A stretch of DNA of 64,000 bases, taken from contig NZ_LT629799.1 in NCBI RefSeq assembly GCF_900105785.1, positions 806,001-870,000 on the forward strand. Reading direction: 5' to 3'. This DNA is from Microlunatus sagamiharensis (GTDB lineage: Bacteria > Actinomycetota > Actinomycetes > Propionibacteriales > Propionibacteriaceae). The notes under the pieces were generated by a model. It did no database searches. It saw nothing but the letters and a program-made list of their open reading frames with translations, and was not told where the DNA came from. A program made the translations under genes and the position numbers. This document shows, in pieces, positions 15,850 through 27,672 of this stretch (positions are counted from its first letter, which is position 1; every line of letters begins with the position of its first letter).

Positions 15850-16082
15850 CTCAGGACGTCCCAGTCCCGCTGCTCGGCGACGTGCTGGTCCCAGCGCGAA
15901 GGATCCGCGCGGAGCGCCTGGTAGTCCTCGTTGAGCCCGCGCAGGAACTCCTGCCGCTCCAAGGCCTCGATGGCGGCGTGCAGGACGTCGATGACCGGCG
16001 TGTTGCGCTGCCGCGCCAGCGACTGCAGCCGCTCGGAGTCGGGTCGCCGCACGCGGACCGTGGTGGTGTCTGCGCTGGCCAT
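15846..16082 (-). CDS. antitoxin, ribbon-helix-helix type
   Basis: This 78-residue protein has an N-terminal DNA-binding ribbon-helix-helix-like part (TTTVRVRRPDSERLQSLARQ) and an acidic, Trp-containing tail that would bind the toxin. The ATG at 16082 is preceded by TACACT at 16095-16090 with seven bases between, so the transcript may begin at the start codon itself. Two TGTAGAC repeats upstream are the likely autoregulatory site. It is cotranscribed with the MazF-like gene. Confidence 0.82.
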   Translation of the reverse strand: MASADTTTVRVRRPDSERLQSLARQRNTPVIDVLHAAIEALERQEFLRGLNEDYQALRADPSRWDQHVAEQRDWDVLR

Positions 16083-16089
16083 GGACCGA

Positions 16090-16109
16090 AGTGTAGACGA
16101 TTTGTAGAC
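16090..16109 (-). promoter_or_regulatory. direct-repeat operator and -10 of the toxin-antitoxin operon
   Basis: TGTAGAC occurs at 16092-16098 and again at 16103-16109, exactly 11 bases (one helical turn) apart. This fits side-by-side binding of antitoxin dimers. On the minus strand the -10 box TACACT (16095-16090) overlaps the proximal repeat, so binding would cover the promoter. Confidence 0.55.
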
Positions 16110-16144
16110 CAGGCAGCGGGATCCGGACCTGCGAGGATCGGCGG

Positions 16145-16528
16145 GTGCCCCGACCCGTCCAGGCCCCCGGATCCCCGACCGCCGCCGCACCGCGCGGCCG
16201 GATCTCCCTGCTGCTCGGGGCGGTCGTCGGGCTCCTCGTCGGCACGCTGCTCACCAACCTCAGCACCGCCCTGCTCGAGCTGGACGAGAGCGGGACCCTA
16301 GGCGCGGCGTGCGAGCACGCCGAGGCGACGATCGCCGGGGCTCCCGGTGGGCTGCTGGTCGGGTTGGACGCCGCGGCCTGCTTCGTCCTGCTCCGCCGGC
16401 GCCGTCGGTCCCTCGGGCTGGCCCTGGTCGGCGGCGCCGCGGGGGCAGTCCTCGCCCTCGTCGTCGTGAGCACGTTGCTCTGGCCCCTCGCGACGAACGT
16501 GCTGCCCGTCTTCGTCTGCGCGTACTGA
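16145..16528 (+). CDS. small hypothetical membrane protein
   Basis: This 127-residue protein is not recognised. It has three predicted membrane helices: about residues 19-42 (ISLLLGAVVGLLVGTLLT), 67-84 and 92-115. There are basic loops (LRRRRRS) and two Cys residues between helices, plus one near the end. The GTG start at 16145 is 62 bases from the divergent antitoxin start. No function can be assigned. Confidence 0.6.
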   Translation: MPRPVQAPGSPTAAAPRGRISLLLGAVVGLLVGTLLTNLSTALLELDESGTLGAACEHAEATIAGAPGGLLVGLDAAACFVLLRRRRRSLGLALVGGAAGAVLALVVVSTLLWPLATNVLPVFVCAY

Positions 16529-16540
16529 GCCGGGCACGCC

Positions 16541-17536
16541 TCAGCCGGTCTTGGTGAACCCCACCGGCATCGCGTCGAGCCAGCGGCTCGGGTGAACCGC
16601 CGTGGTGGCGGCACCGGGGGTGCGGCGCACGGCCGCGAGCGCATCGGCCAGGGCCGGCGCGACGGCCGCGGGGGAGTAGCGCTCGAGGGCCCAGGCCCGG
16701 TTCGCCGCGCCGAGGTCGTCGGGGTCGCCGCGTGCGAGCACCTCGGCGACCTGGTCGACGACGAGCAACGGGCGCTGCTCGGGGACCCGCCACGCGCCGG
16801 GCGCCTCGAACAGCTCGACGCCGCCGCCGCCGTCGTAGCCGACGACCAGGCAGCCCGACAGCATCGCCTCGACGACGGGCAGGCCGAAGCTGTCGGTGTG
16901 GGACAGCGACACGAACACCCGGGACTCGGCGAGGGTGCGGACGACCTCGGCGCGGGTCAGGTCGGCGATCACCCGGACGGGCTCCCCGCTGGTGCGCGGG
17001 TCGACCTCGAGCAGGCGCTCGAGCAGGCGCCCCTCGTGCGGCCGCTTCTTCGGCAGCAGGGCGACCCCGCGCTGGACCTCGGCGGGGCCGAACAGGTCGG
17101 GGTCGACCGGCGGCGGCACCCGGTGCACCGCGAGGTCGGGGTGCAGGGCCGAGATCACCGCCACGGACTCCCGGGAGACCGTCCAGACCGACGGCGCCGG
17201 GTCCCAGCCCGGGTAGGCCGACGCGGGCGCGTCCCAGGTGGCGTAGGTGTAGAAGTGGTTCTGGTTGAACACGGCCTTGCGGGCCCCGGGGGCCGGGTCG
17301 ACGCCGGGCACCACCGGCGCCTCGGGGTAGAGCACCACGTCGTCGGCGCCGACCTCGAGGGTGGGGCCGCTCACCACGGGCACCTCGCCCATCCAGGCGG
17401 GCACCTCGGGCGCCGGCAGCCACAGGGACGCCTCGACCCCGGCGGCCCGCAGGAGCGCGATGTGGCGCAGGTGGACGTCGACCCCGCCGCTCAGGTGCGG
17501 GGTGGCGAAGCTGGCGTAGAGGACCCGGCCGGACAC
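16541..17536 (-). CDS. glycosyltransferase family 4-like protein
   Basis: This 331-residue GT-B fold protein starts SGRVLYASFATPHLSGGVDV, which carries the donor-side glycine-rich loop. Its C-terminal domain has VSLSHTDSFGLPVVEAMLSG, the EX7E-type nucleotide-sugar motif. The sugar and acceptor are unknown. The GTG start at 17536 lies six bases beyond the glnD stop, so it appears to be the distal gene of the amtB-glnK-glnD operon. That is an odd partner for nitrogen control genes. No signal peptide is present, so it is cytoplasmic. Confidence 0.82.
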   Translation of the reverse strand: MSGRVLYASFATPHLSGGVDVHLRHIALLRAAGVEASLWLPAPEVPAWMGEVPVVSGPTLEVGADDVVLYPEAPVVPGVDPAPGARKAVFNQNHFYTYATWDAPASAYPGWDPAPSVWTVSRESVAVISALHPDLAVHRVPPPVDPDLFGPAEVQRGVALLPKKRPHEGRLLERLLEVDPRTSGEPVRVIADLTRAEVVRTLAESRVFVSLSHTDSFGLPVVEAMLSGCLVVGYDGGGGVELFEAPGAWRVPEQRPLLVVDQVAEVLARGDPDDLGAANRAWALERYSPAAVAPALADALAAVRRTPGAATTAVHPSRWLDAMPVGFTKTG

Positions 17537-17541
17537 GCGCC

Positions 17542-19962
17542 TCAGTCTGGCGCGGAGGTCGCGGCGTCGGCGACCGGCTCCGCCCGGGCGGCCCGCACGA
17601 GCGCGTCGAGGGCCTCGCGGTCGCGCCCCGGTCCCGGACGGGCGCCGCCGGGCTCGGTGACGTAGAAGGTGTCGATCGCCTGCCCGGCCAGGGTGGACAC
17701 GTGCGCGGAACGGATCGAGAGGCCGGCCGCGCTGAGCGAGGCGCCCAGCGACCACAGCAGCCCAGGGCGGTCGCCCGTGCGGACCTCGAGCACCGACGCC
17801 GACTCGCTCGCGTCGCCGACCGCCTCGACGTGCACCTGCGCGGGCTCGGGCCGGGCCCGGGACTCGCGCCGGCGGACGGTCTCCAGCGCGCGCCGGTCAC
17901 CGGTGGCGAGGCGCTCGAGCTGCTGGACGAGGAAGGCGGCGTCGGGCACGTCGGCGACGCGCTCCGCGTCGAGGCGCCAGGTGTTCACCGCGACGGCGCC
18001 CCCGGGCAGGTCGACGGTGTGCAGGACGGCGGCGCGGACCTGCACACCGGCCGCAGCGAGCAGGCCGGCCGTGTCGCTGAACAGCCCCAGGCGGTCCGGC
18101 GCGGCCACCAGCAGCTCGACGCCGCCCGGGCGCGGGGCGACCCGGACCCGCGGGCGCTCGTCGAGGGCGACCGAGCGGGCCAGCCCGACGTCGACCAGGG
18201 CGGCGAGGTCGGGCCGCGCGGCCGGCCCGTCGACGAGCATCCCCTCGACGTGGTCGGCGAGTCCGTTGATGAGGGAGGCGCGCCACGGCGACCACGCGGC
18301 CGGGCCCGCCGCGCGGGCGTCGGCGGCGGTCAGGGCCCGCAGCAGCCCGAGCACGTCGCTGCGCCCGCCCACGGCGGTGACCAGGGCGTCCTGCGTACGC
18401 GGGTCCGCGTGGTCGCGCCGGGTCGCCAGCTCGGCGAGCGTCAGGTGCTCGCGGACGAGCAGCTCGACGAGGTCCACGTCGGCCGGGGCGAGACCGATCC
18501 GGTCGGCCGCCGCCCGGGCGATCGGCGCGCCGACGGCCGGGTGGGCGGGACCCGCCCCGGGCAGCTTGCCGATGTCGTGCAGCAGCGCGGCGAGCAGCAG
18601 CAGGTCCGGCCGCTCGACCTCGGTGAGGTGGCGGTGGGCCTCGACGACGGTCTGCACCGAGTGCCGGTCGACCGTGTGCCGGTGAAGCGGGTTGTGCTGC
18701 GGGCGCGACCGGATCGGCGCCCACTCGGGCAGCCAGCAGGTGATGGCGCCGGCCAGGTCGAGCGCCTCCCACACGGGTAGGAGGGCGGGGCCGGCCGCGA
18801 GCATTTCGACGAGCGCCTCGCGCGCGGGCTCGGGCCACGGGTCGGGCAGCGGGCTCACCCGCGCACCGATGTTCGCGGCGGTCACGGGGGCGAGGGTGAG
18901 CCCCTCACGGGCGGCGAGGGCGCCGGCGCGCAGGCCGACCAGCGGGTCGTCGGCGGCCTCGGCCCGCAGCAGCCCGACCTCCTGCACGCCCGCCCCGCCG
19001 GAGACGATCAGCCCGTGGCCCACGGTGCGGTACTCGGGTCCGCGCTCGCGCCGGCCGAAGCCGAGCACCCGGCGCACGGGGGCGGCCTGGCGGGCGGCGC
19101 GGACGGTCAGGTCGACGGCGTGCGCCACCCGGCGGGCGTTGAGGCTGACCTCGCGGCGCAGGTCGTCGGGGTCGTCGTGGCCGAGGGTGCGGGCGACGGC
19201 GTCGACCTCGCCGGCCAGCAGCCGGTCGAGCGGGCGGCCGGCGGCGAGGTGCAGGGCGTCGCGCACGTCGAGCAGGCGGCCGTACGGCGCCTCGACCCCG
19301 GCGTGCGGCCGGTCGGTGAGCCAGGTGGCCGCGAGCGCGCGGAGCATCGTCATGTCCCGGAACCCGCCCCGGGCCTCCTTGAGGTCCGGCTCCAGCAGGA
19401 AGGCGGCGTCGCCGGCGCTCGCCCAGCGGTCCTCGAGGGCGTCGAGCAGCTCGGGGAGCCGGCGGCGGGCGTTGGTGCGCCAGGCCCCGAGCAGCGCCGT
19501 TCGGGCCCCGCTCACCAGGTCGGCGTCGCCCGCGACGAGCCGGAGGTCGAGGAGACCCACGCCCGCGCTCAGCTCGCGCCCGGCGACGGCACCGCACTCG
19601 GCGGGCGTGCGGACGGAGTGGTCCATCTTGACCCGGGCGTCCCACAGCGGGTACCACAGGCGCTCGGAGAGGGCGTCGATGCCGCCCGCCGCGCGGGCGA
19701 GCCGACCGTCGTGCAGCAGTACCAGGTCGAGGTCGGAGCGCGGGCCGAGCTCGCGGCGGGCGAGGCTGCCGACGCAGGCCAGCGCGACGCCGGAGGCCGG
19801 GGCCGCGACCGAGGCGAAGAGCGCCGCGAGCCCCTGCTCGACGACACCGGTCATCGAACGCCGGCGGCCCGGCCCCGCCTGGGCTTCCCAGGGGGACCGG
19901 ACCGCGACGTCGAGCCGTCGTTCGGTGAGGACGGACCTCAGGTCGAGCTCGTCCTCAGGCAC
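17542..19962 (-). CDS. glnD: [Protein-PII] nucleotidyl/uridylyltransferase GlnD
   Basis: This 806-residue signal-transduction enzyme modifies and demodifies PII. Its domains are a nucleotidyltransferase with GS at residues 65-66 and DLD at 77-79, an HD hydrolase domain with LLHDIGKL near residue 461, and two C-terminal ACT domains (about residues 600-660 and 720-790) that sense glutamine. In actinobacteria the enzyme is known to adenylylate rather than uridylylate GlnK. The GTG at 19962 is five bases after the glnK stop. A later ATG (residue 37) is possible but would shorten the N-terminus. The order amtB-glnK-glnD is the classical one. Confidence 0.93.
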   Translation of the reverse strand: MPEDELDLRSVLTERRLDVAVRSPWEAQAGPGRRRSMTGVVEQGLAALFASVAAPASGVALACVGSLARRELGPRSDLDLVLLHDGRLARAAGGIDALSERLWYPLWDARVKMDHSVRTPAECGAVAGRELSAGVGLLDLRLVAGDADLVSGARTALLGAWRTNARRRLPELLDALEDRWASAGDAAFLLEPDLKEARGGFRDMTMLRALAATWLTDRPHAGVEAPYGRLLDVRDALHLAAGRPLDRLLAGEVDAVARTLGHDDPDDLRREVSLNARRVAHAVDLTVRAARQAAPVRRVLGFGRRERGPEYRTVGHGLIVSGGAGVQEVGLLRAEAADDPLVGLRAGALAAREGLTLAPVTAANIGARVSPLPDPWPEPAREALVEMLAAGPALLPVWEALDLAGAITCWLPEWAPIRSRPQHNPLHRHTVDRHSVQTVVEAHRHLTEVERPDLLLLAALLHDIGKLPGAGPAHPAVGAPIARAAADRIGLAPADVDLVELLVREHLTLAELATRRDHADPRTQDALVTAVGGRSDVLGLLRALTAADARAAGPAAWSPWRASLINGLADHVEGMLVDGPAARPDLAALVDVGLARSVALDERPRVRVAPRPGGVELLVAAPDRLGLFSDTAGLLAAAGVQVRAAVLHTVDLPGGAVAVNTWRLDAERVADVPDAAFLVQQLERLATGDRRALETVRRRESRARPEPAQVHVEAVGDASESASVLEVRTGDRPGLLWSLGASLSAAGLSIRSAHVSTLAGQAIDTFYVTEPGGARPGPGRDREALDALVRAARAEPVADAATSAPD

Positions 19963-19967
19963 GGGCG

Positions 19968-21682
<1,715 letters not shown>

Positions 21683-21843
21683 GCTTGCTTCTTCCTGCAG
21701 TGAGGACCTGGACGGAGACGGACGGACTGCTGCCGGGGGACCTGCCCGAACCGCCGTCGTGGCGGCAGGGGAGGATTGCGACTCGAACTCTGCTGGTCGC
21801 GTGTTGCACCGGCGGTGCCGTCGGTTACGGCGGCATGACAGTT

Positions 21844-21870
21844 CTCACGCGTTCGTGACGGACGCGTTTC
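21844..21870 (-). promoter_or_regulatory. GlnR-like binding box upstream of amtB
   Basis: On the minus strand GAAAC (21870-21866), six bases, GTCAC (21859-21855), six bases, GTGAG (21848-21844) reproduce the 11-base rhythm of actinobacterial GlnR sites (GTNAC and GAAAC half-sites separated by n6). Two half-sites are good and the third is degenerate. GlnR is known to activate amtB-glnK-glnD in nitrogen limitation. The exact promoter was not resolved. The rest of the gap between amtB and galE shows no other clear element. Confidence 0.6.
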
Positions 21871-21924
21871 ACGTGTGAGGTCGCGCCGGACTCCGGTCCG
21901 CGACCGCTCGAGAGAGGCGGCGGC

Positions 21925-22905
21925 ATGGCCTGGCTGGTCACCGGAGGAGCGGGCTACATCGGCTCGCACGTGGTGCGCGCGTTCCGCGAGGCGGGCGAGG
22001 AGGTCGTCGTGATCGACTCCCTCAGCAGCGGCCACGCCGGCTTCGTGCCCGACGACGTGCCCTTCGTGCGCGGCACGATCCTCGACGGCGACCTCGTGCG
22101 GCACACGCTGCGCGACCACGCCGTCTCCGGCGTCGTCCACCTCGCCGGCTTCAAGTACGCCGGCGTCTCGGTGAGCAGGCCGCTGCTGACCTACCAGCAG
22201 AACGTGACCGGAACCGCCACGCTGCTCGAGCAGATGGACGCCGAGGGAGTCGGCCGGATCGTCTTCTCCAGCTCGGCGGCCACGTACGGCACCCCCGACG
22301 TCGACCTCGTCACCGAGGAGACGCCGACGCACCCGGAGTCGCCGTACGGGCAGAGCAAGCTGGTCGGGGAGTGGTTGATCGCCGACCAGGCGCGGGCCGC
22401 CGAGCTCGCCGGGGGGACCCTCGCCCACACGTCGCTGCGCTACTTCAACGTGGTCGGCTCGGCGACGCCGGACCTCTACGACACCAGCCCGCACAACCTC
22501 TTCCCGCTGGTGCTGCAGATGCTGCAGCGCGGCGGCACCCCGCGCATCAACGGCGACGACTACGATACCCCCGACGGGACCTGCGTGCGCGACTACGTCC
22601 ACGTCGCCGACCTCGCGCACTCCCATGTGGTGGCGGCGCAGGCGCTGGAGTCGGGACGCCCGCTGGAGCCCGTCTACAACCTGGGCAGCGGCGACGGCGT
22701 CTCGGTCCGCCAGATCATGGACGTCGCCGCCGAGGTCACGGGCATCGACTTCACCCCGGAGGTCGCCCCGCGCCGGCCCGGCGACCCGGCTCGCATCGTC
22801 GCCTCCGGCGAGCTCGCCGCCCGCGACCTGGGCTGGGAGATGCGGCACTCGCTGCACGACATGGTGGCCAGCGCGTGGGCGGCGCAGCAGCGCCACTCCG
22901 GCTGA
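21925..22905 (+). CDS. galE: UDP-glucose 4-epimerase
   Basis: This 326-residue extended short-chain dehydrogenase interconverts UDP-glucose and UDP-galactose. The NAD-binding TGGAGYIG is at about residues 6-13. The catalytic Ser lies in FSSSAATYG and the Tyr/Lys pair in SPYGQSK. RYFNVVGS and CVRDYVHVADLA are further GalE signatures. A GAGAGAGG ribosome site precedes the ATG. It is divergent from amtB and stands alone; it may supply UDP-galactose to the cell-surface polysaccharides made elsewhere in the window. Confidence 0.93.
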   Translation: MAWLVTGGAGYIGSHVVRAFREAGEEVVVIDSLSSGHAGFVPDDVPFVRGTILDGDLVRHTLRDHAVSGVVHLAGFKYAGVSVSRPLLTYQQNVTGTATLLEQMDAEGVGRIVFSSSAATYGTPDVDLVTEETPTHPESPYGQSKLVGEWLIADQARAAELAGGTLAHTSLRYFNVVGSATPDLYDTSPHNLFPLVLQMLQRGGTPRINGDDYDTPDGTCVRDYVHVADLAHSHVVAAQALESGRPLEPVYNLGSGDGVSVRQIMDVAAEVTGIDFTPEVAPRRPGDPARIVASGELAARDLGWEMRHSLHDMVASAWAAQQRHSG

Positions 22906-22973
22906 GCCAGGGGCCCGCGCACTAGGCTCGCCCCGGGTCGCGCCACGACGGCGCGCCAGCGAGGAGGCACAGC

Positions 22974-23333
22974 GTGAGCAACGTGGTCGAGGTCGGCGAC
23001 ATCCGGGACTGGCAGGGCCTGTCGGTGGTGGACGCGACCGGCTCCAAGATCGGGTCGCTCGAGGGCGTCTACTTCGACACCTCCACCGACCAGCCGGCCT
23101 TCGCCAGCGTCAAGCGCGGCGTACCCGCCAAGCTCGTCTTCGTGCCCCTCGCCGGGGCGACGGTCAGCCCCAAGCAGGTCCGGGTCACCACCGACAAGAA
23201 GACGGCCAAGGACGCCCCCGCCATCGACACCGACGGCGAGCTCACCTCCGAGCTCGAGCCGACGGTCTACAGCCACTACGGGCTCACCTACGAGCGCGGC
23301 GCCACCGGCGAGCGCCGCCTGGGCCGTCGCTGA
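22974..23333 (+). CDS. PRC-barrel domain protein
   Basis: This 119-residue protein has an N-terminal PRC-barrel (about residues 10-80, with WQGLSVVDATGSKIGSLEGVYFDT and VFVPLAGATVSPKQVRV). The polar tail has a SHYGLTYERG motif, typical of actinobacterial stress-related PRC proteins. No catalytic residues are expected; such domains bind proteins or RNA. AGGAGGC precedes the GTG start at good spacing. It lies between galE and a membrane protein, with no clear functional link. Confidence 0.82.
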   Translation: MSNVVEVGDIRDWQGLSVVDATGSKIGSLEGVYFDTSTDQPAFASVKRGVPAKLVFVPLAGATVSPKQVRVTTDKKTAKDAPAIDTDGELTSELEPTVYSHYGLTYERGATGERRLGRR

Positions 23334-23370
23334 CGCCGCTCCTCGGGCCGACCGTCGAGGGCGGTCGGCG

Positions 23371-23967
23371 GTGACCGGGCGCAGGGTCCTGCTCGGCCTC
23401 GACCTGCTCGCCAAGGCCGCGCTGGTCGTGCTGCTGCTGGTCGCGCTGGCCCACCCCGACCTCGCGAACCTCAAGGCCAAGGGTGCCGGGCTGCGGCTGG
23501 TCATCTACCCGCTGGGCGCCTTGGCGGTGCCGATGTGGTGGTGGCTGCAAGGACGCCGGGCTTGGGCCGGACGGCGCTTCCCCTGGGGCGCCGACCTGCT
23601 CGTGACGCTGCCGTGGCTGTCGGACCTGCTGGGCAACCGGTTGGACTTCTTCGACACGGTGACCTGGTGGGACGACGTCAGCCACTTCGGGCACTGGCTG
23701 CTGCTGACCGCCGGGGTGCTCGCGGCCTGGGCGCCCGGCCGGCGGATCGGTGCGGGCGCGCTGATCATGGTCGGGCTCGGCTTCGGGGCGACGGCGGCGG
23801 TGCTCTGGGAGCTGGGGGAGTACGCCGCCTTCATGCGCTTCCTCCCCACGTACGCCTACGCCTACCCCGACACCCTCGGCGACCTGACGCTCGGGACGAG
23901 CGGTTCGCTGGTGGCCGGCCTCCTCGTCGCCGTCCACCGCCGCGTACGCCCGCCCGTCCGCGACTGA
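23371..23967 (+). CDS. multi-helix membrane protein (YjdF/DUF2238-like)
   Basis: This 198-residue integral membrane protein has about five or six helices (for example residues 7-27 and 41-58, then around LLLTAGVLAAWAP and ALIMVGLGFGATAAVLWELGEY). The helix with WWDDVSHFGHWLL and the ELGEYAAF segment resemble the DUF2238/YjdF group, where conserved Asp, His and Glu lie in the membrane. The function is unknown. It starts with GTG at 23371, 37 bases after the PRC-barrel gene, so the two may be cotranscribed. Confidence 0.75.
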   Translation: MTGRRVLLGLDLLAKAALVVLLLVALAHPDLANLKAKGAGLRLVIYPLGALAVPMWWWLQGRRAWAGRRFPWGADLLVTLPWLSDLLGNRLDFFDTVTWWDDVSHFGHWLLLTAGVLAAWAPGRRIGAGALIMVGLGFGATAAVLWELGEYAAFMRFLPTYAYAYPDTLGDLTLGTSGSLVAGLLVAVHRRVRPPVRD

Positions 23968-23975
23968 GTGCGAGA

Positions 23976-24076
23976 ACGCTCCCTGCGCCTGTCGAAGGGC
24001 CTCGAAGAGGTTGGCGTTCTTGCAGCACGGAGGAAGGCCGACCCGTCTAGGGCCCTTCGACAGGCTCGGGGAGCGT
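23976..24076. repeat. REP-like interspersed palindrome, copy 1
   Basis: Two 26-base arms (23976-24001 and 24051-24076) are reverse complements at 24 of 26 positions, around a 49-base centre. The outer part reads ACGCTCCC and the inner part CCTGTCGAAGGGCC. The same core recurs at 40698-40735. It looks like an extragenic palindromic repeat family. The remaining bases between the membrane protein gene and the leuS leader hold nothing else recognisable. Confidence 0.75.
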
Positions 24077-24142
24077 CCCCCGTGCACCTCGGCGAGGTCG
24101 GAAGCATTCCTGAACCTCGACGGCCCGCGCCGCGGGGCGGTC

Positions 24143-24148
24143 TAGACT
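24143..24148 (+). promoter_or_regulatory. -10 box of the leuS leader, leaderless start
   Basis: TAGACT at 24143-24148 is followed after six bases by the ATG of the leader peptide. This places the predicted transcription start at or next to the start codon. No good -35 box was found at the expected distance. Confidence 0.55.
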
Positions 24149-24154
24149 GCGGGC

Positions 24155-24181
24155 ATGTCCGGGACGCTCCTGCTTACCTAG
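24155..24181 (+). CDS. leuS leader peptide, eight residues with three Leu codons
   Basis: ATG TCC GGG ACG CTC CTG CTT ACC TAG encodes MSGTLLLT. The three consecutive leucine codons (24167-24175), the stop just before a pair of hairpins and the location ahead of the leucyl-tRNA synthetase gene are the marks of a transcription-attenuation leader. It has no ribosome-binding site, which fits translation from a leaderless transcript. When charged tRNA-Leu is scarce, the ribosome should pause here and favour read-through into leuS. Confidence 0.72.
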   Translation: MSGTLLLT

Positions 24182-24237
24182 CCGCGCGGCGCACGCTGCG
24201 CGGCTGCCCCTCGTGCCGTCTGGCAGAGGGGTTTTTT
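24180..24237 (+). terminator. leuS attenuator: upstream hairpin plus intrinsic terminator
   Basis: Hairpin A pairs AGCCGCGC (24180-24187) with GCGCGGCT (24198-24205). The terminator pairs CCCCTC and TGCC (24207-24217) with GGCA and GAGGGG (24222-24231), followed by TTTTTT (24232-24237). A true U tract is rare in this GC-rich window. An alternative pairing of GCACG (24191-24195, loop of A) with CGTGC (24212-24216, terminator stem) could act as antiterminator. That pairing is short and is inferred. Confidence 0.75.
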
Positions 24238-24271
24238 CATGCCCGGACCGCAGAGGACGAGGAGATCGACC

Positions 24272-26815
<2,544 letters not shown>

Positions 26816-26826
26816 CCCCGATCAAG

Positions 26827-26867
26827 ACCGGCTCGGTCCCTCCCACCTCGGGGAGGACCGGGCCGGT
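26827..26867 (+). terminator. probable terminator hairpin after leuS
   Basis: ACCGGC and CGGTCC on the left pair with GGACCG and GCCGGT on the right, interrupted by a T/G pair position, with a short C-rich/G-rich inner stem. No U tract follows. It begins about 11 bases after the leuS stop. Confidence 0.5.
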
Positions 26868-26913
26868 CGACGTGTGCGTCGGGGTCAGGACGAACCTCAG
26901 GATCCGCCCAATG

Positions 26914-26982
26914 TTGAAGGCTCAACCATCCCTGCGCTGGTGTAGAGCCGTTGACAACGGTGTCCAATGGTTGAAGCGTCAA
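26914..26982. promoter_or_regulatory. three TTG/CAA dyads upstream of the metzincin gene
   Basis: TTGAAGGCTCAA (26914-26925) and TTGAAGCGTCAA (26971-26982) are both perfect TTGA-N4-TCAA palindromes. Between them, TTGACAACGGTGTCCAA (26951-26967) is an imperfect dyad whose first six bases also form a -35 box. The cluster is less GC-rich than its surroundings and looks like a set of operators. The spacing differs from the LacI sites of the rhamnose operon. No -10 box could be fixed with confidence. Confidence 0.5.
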
Positions 26983-27029
26983 TCTTCTGAGGAAGCCCCG
27001 CCCGGGGCCGTGACCCCCAGGAGACCCCG

Positions 27030-27632
27030 ATGTCCGCCGCCCGCCCCGTCCCCGTCCTCGCCCTGCGCGTGGTCCTCGTCCTCGTGGCCCTGGTGCTCAC
27101 CGCCACGGTCTCCGGCCGCGGCACCGCGGCGGAGGCTGCACCGACGGCCGGCACGACGGCGAGCTCGACGCAGAACGTGGGCCCGGCCCTCGGGTGGGCC
27201 CAGGACGTCGTCTACGTGCAGGACGACGCGTCCTCCCGGTGGCCCGTGGCGGCGGCCACGAAGGCCCTGAGCAAGGGCTCGTCCCTGCGCCTGGTCCTGG
27301 TCGCGCGCTGCCCTGCGCCGGGCGCGGACGGCGCCCCCGTGCAGTGCATCCGGGTGTCGTCCAAGGACCTCGGCGGCGGGACGCTCGCCGGCACCACCGA
27401 CTGGACCTTCGTCAAGAGCACCAACAAGCTGAGCACGGCCACCGTCCAGCTCAACGACCGCTGGGCCAAGCACGCCTCGTACGCCGACCGGCTGAACATC
27501 GCCGAGCACGAGCTCGGCCACGGTGTCGGGCTGCCCCACGTCAAGCGCACCTCGAGCATCATGAACGCCGTCGCCCACGGCCGGACGAAGCCGGACGCCG
27601 GGGACCTGCGCGCGCTGAAGGCGCGCTACTGA
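27030..27632 (+). CDS. secreted metzincin-type (matrixin-like) zinc protease
   Basis: This 200-residue protein has a signal peptide (hydrophobic core at about residues 10-27, VPVLALRVVLVLVALVLTAT, then AEAAP). The catalytic zinc site is the complete metzincin motif HELGHGVGLPH near residues 160-170, followed by the Met-turn SIMN. These establish the fold family; the substrate is unknown. The start at 27030 follows CAGGAG. It is a small, single-domain secreted enzyme with no recognisable prodomain. It stands alone behind a cluster of palindromic sites that suggests regulated expression. Confidence 0.85.
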   Translation: MSAARPVPVLALRVVLVLVALVLTATVSGRGTAAEAAPTAGTTASSTQNVGPALGWAQDVVYVQDDASSRWPVAAATKALSKGSSLRLVLVARCPAPGADGAPVQCIRVSSKDLGGGTLAGTTDWTFVKSTNKLSTATVQLNDRWAKHASYADRLNIAEHELGHGVGLPHVKRTSSIMNAVAHGRTKPDAGDLRALKARY

Positions 27633-27672
27633 GCGGTGCGCCTCGGGCTCTGCGCGGGCGCGCCCGTGGGCC

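Noticed and set aside
24155-24271. T-box riboswitch upstream of leuS
   Set aside because: The transcribed leader is only about 117 bases and lacks the conserved T-box sequence. The Leu-rich leader peptide and terminator explain it better.
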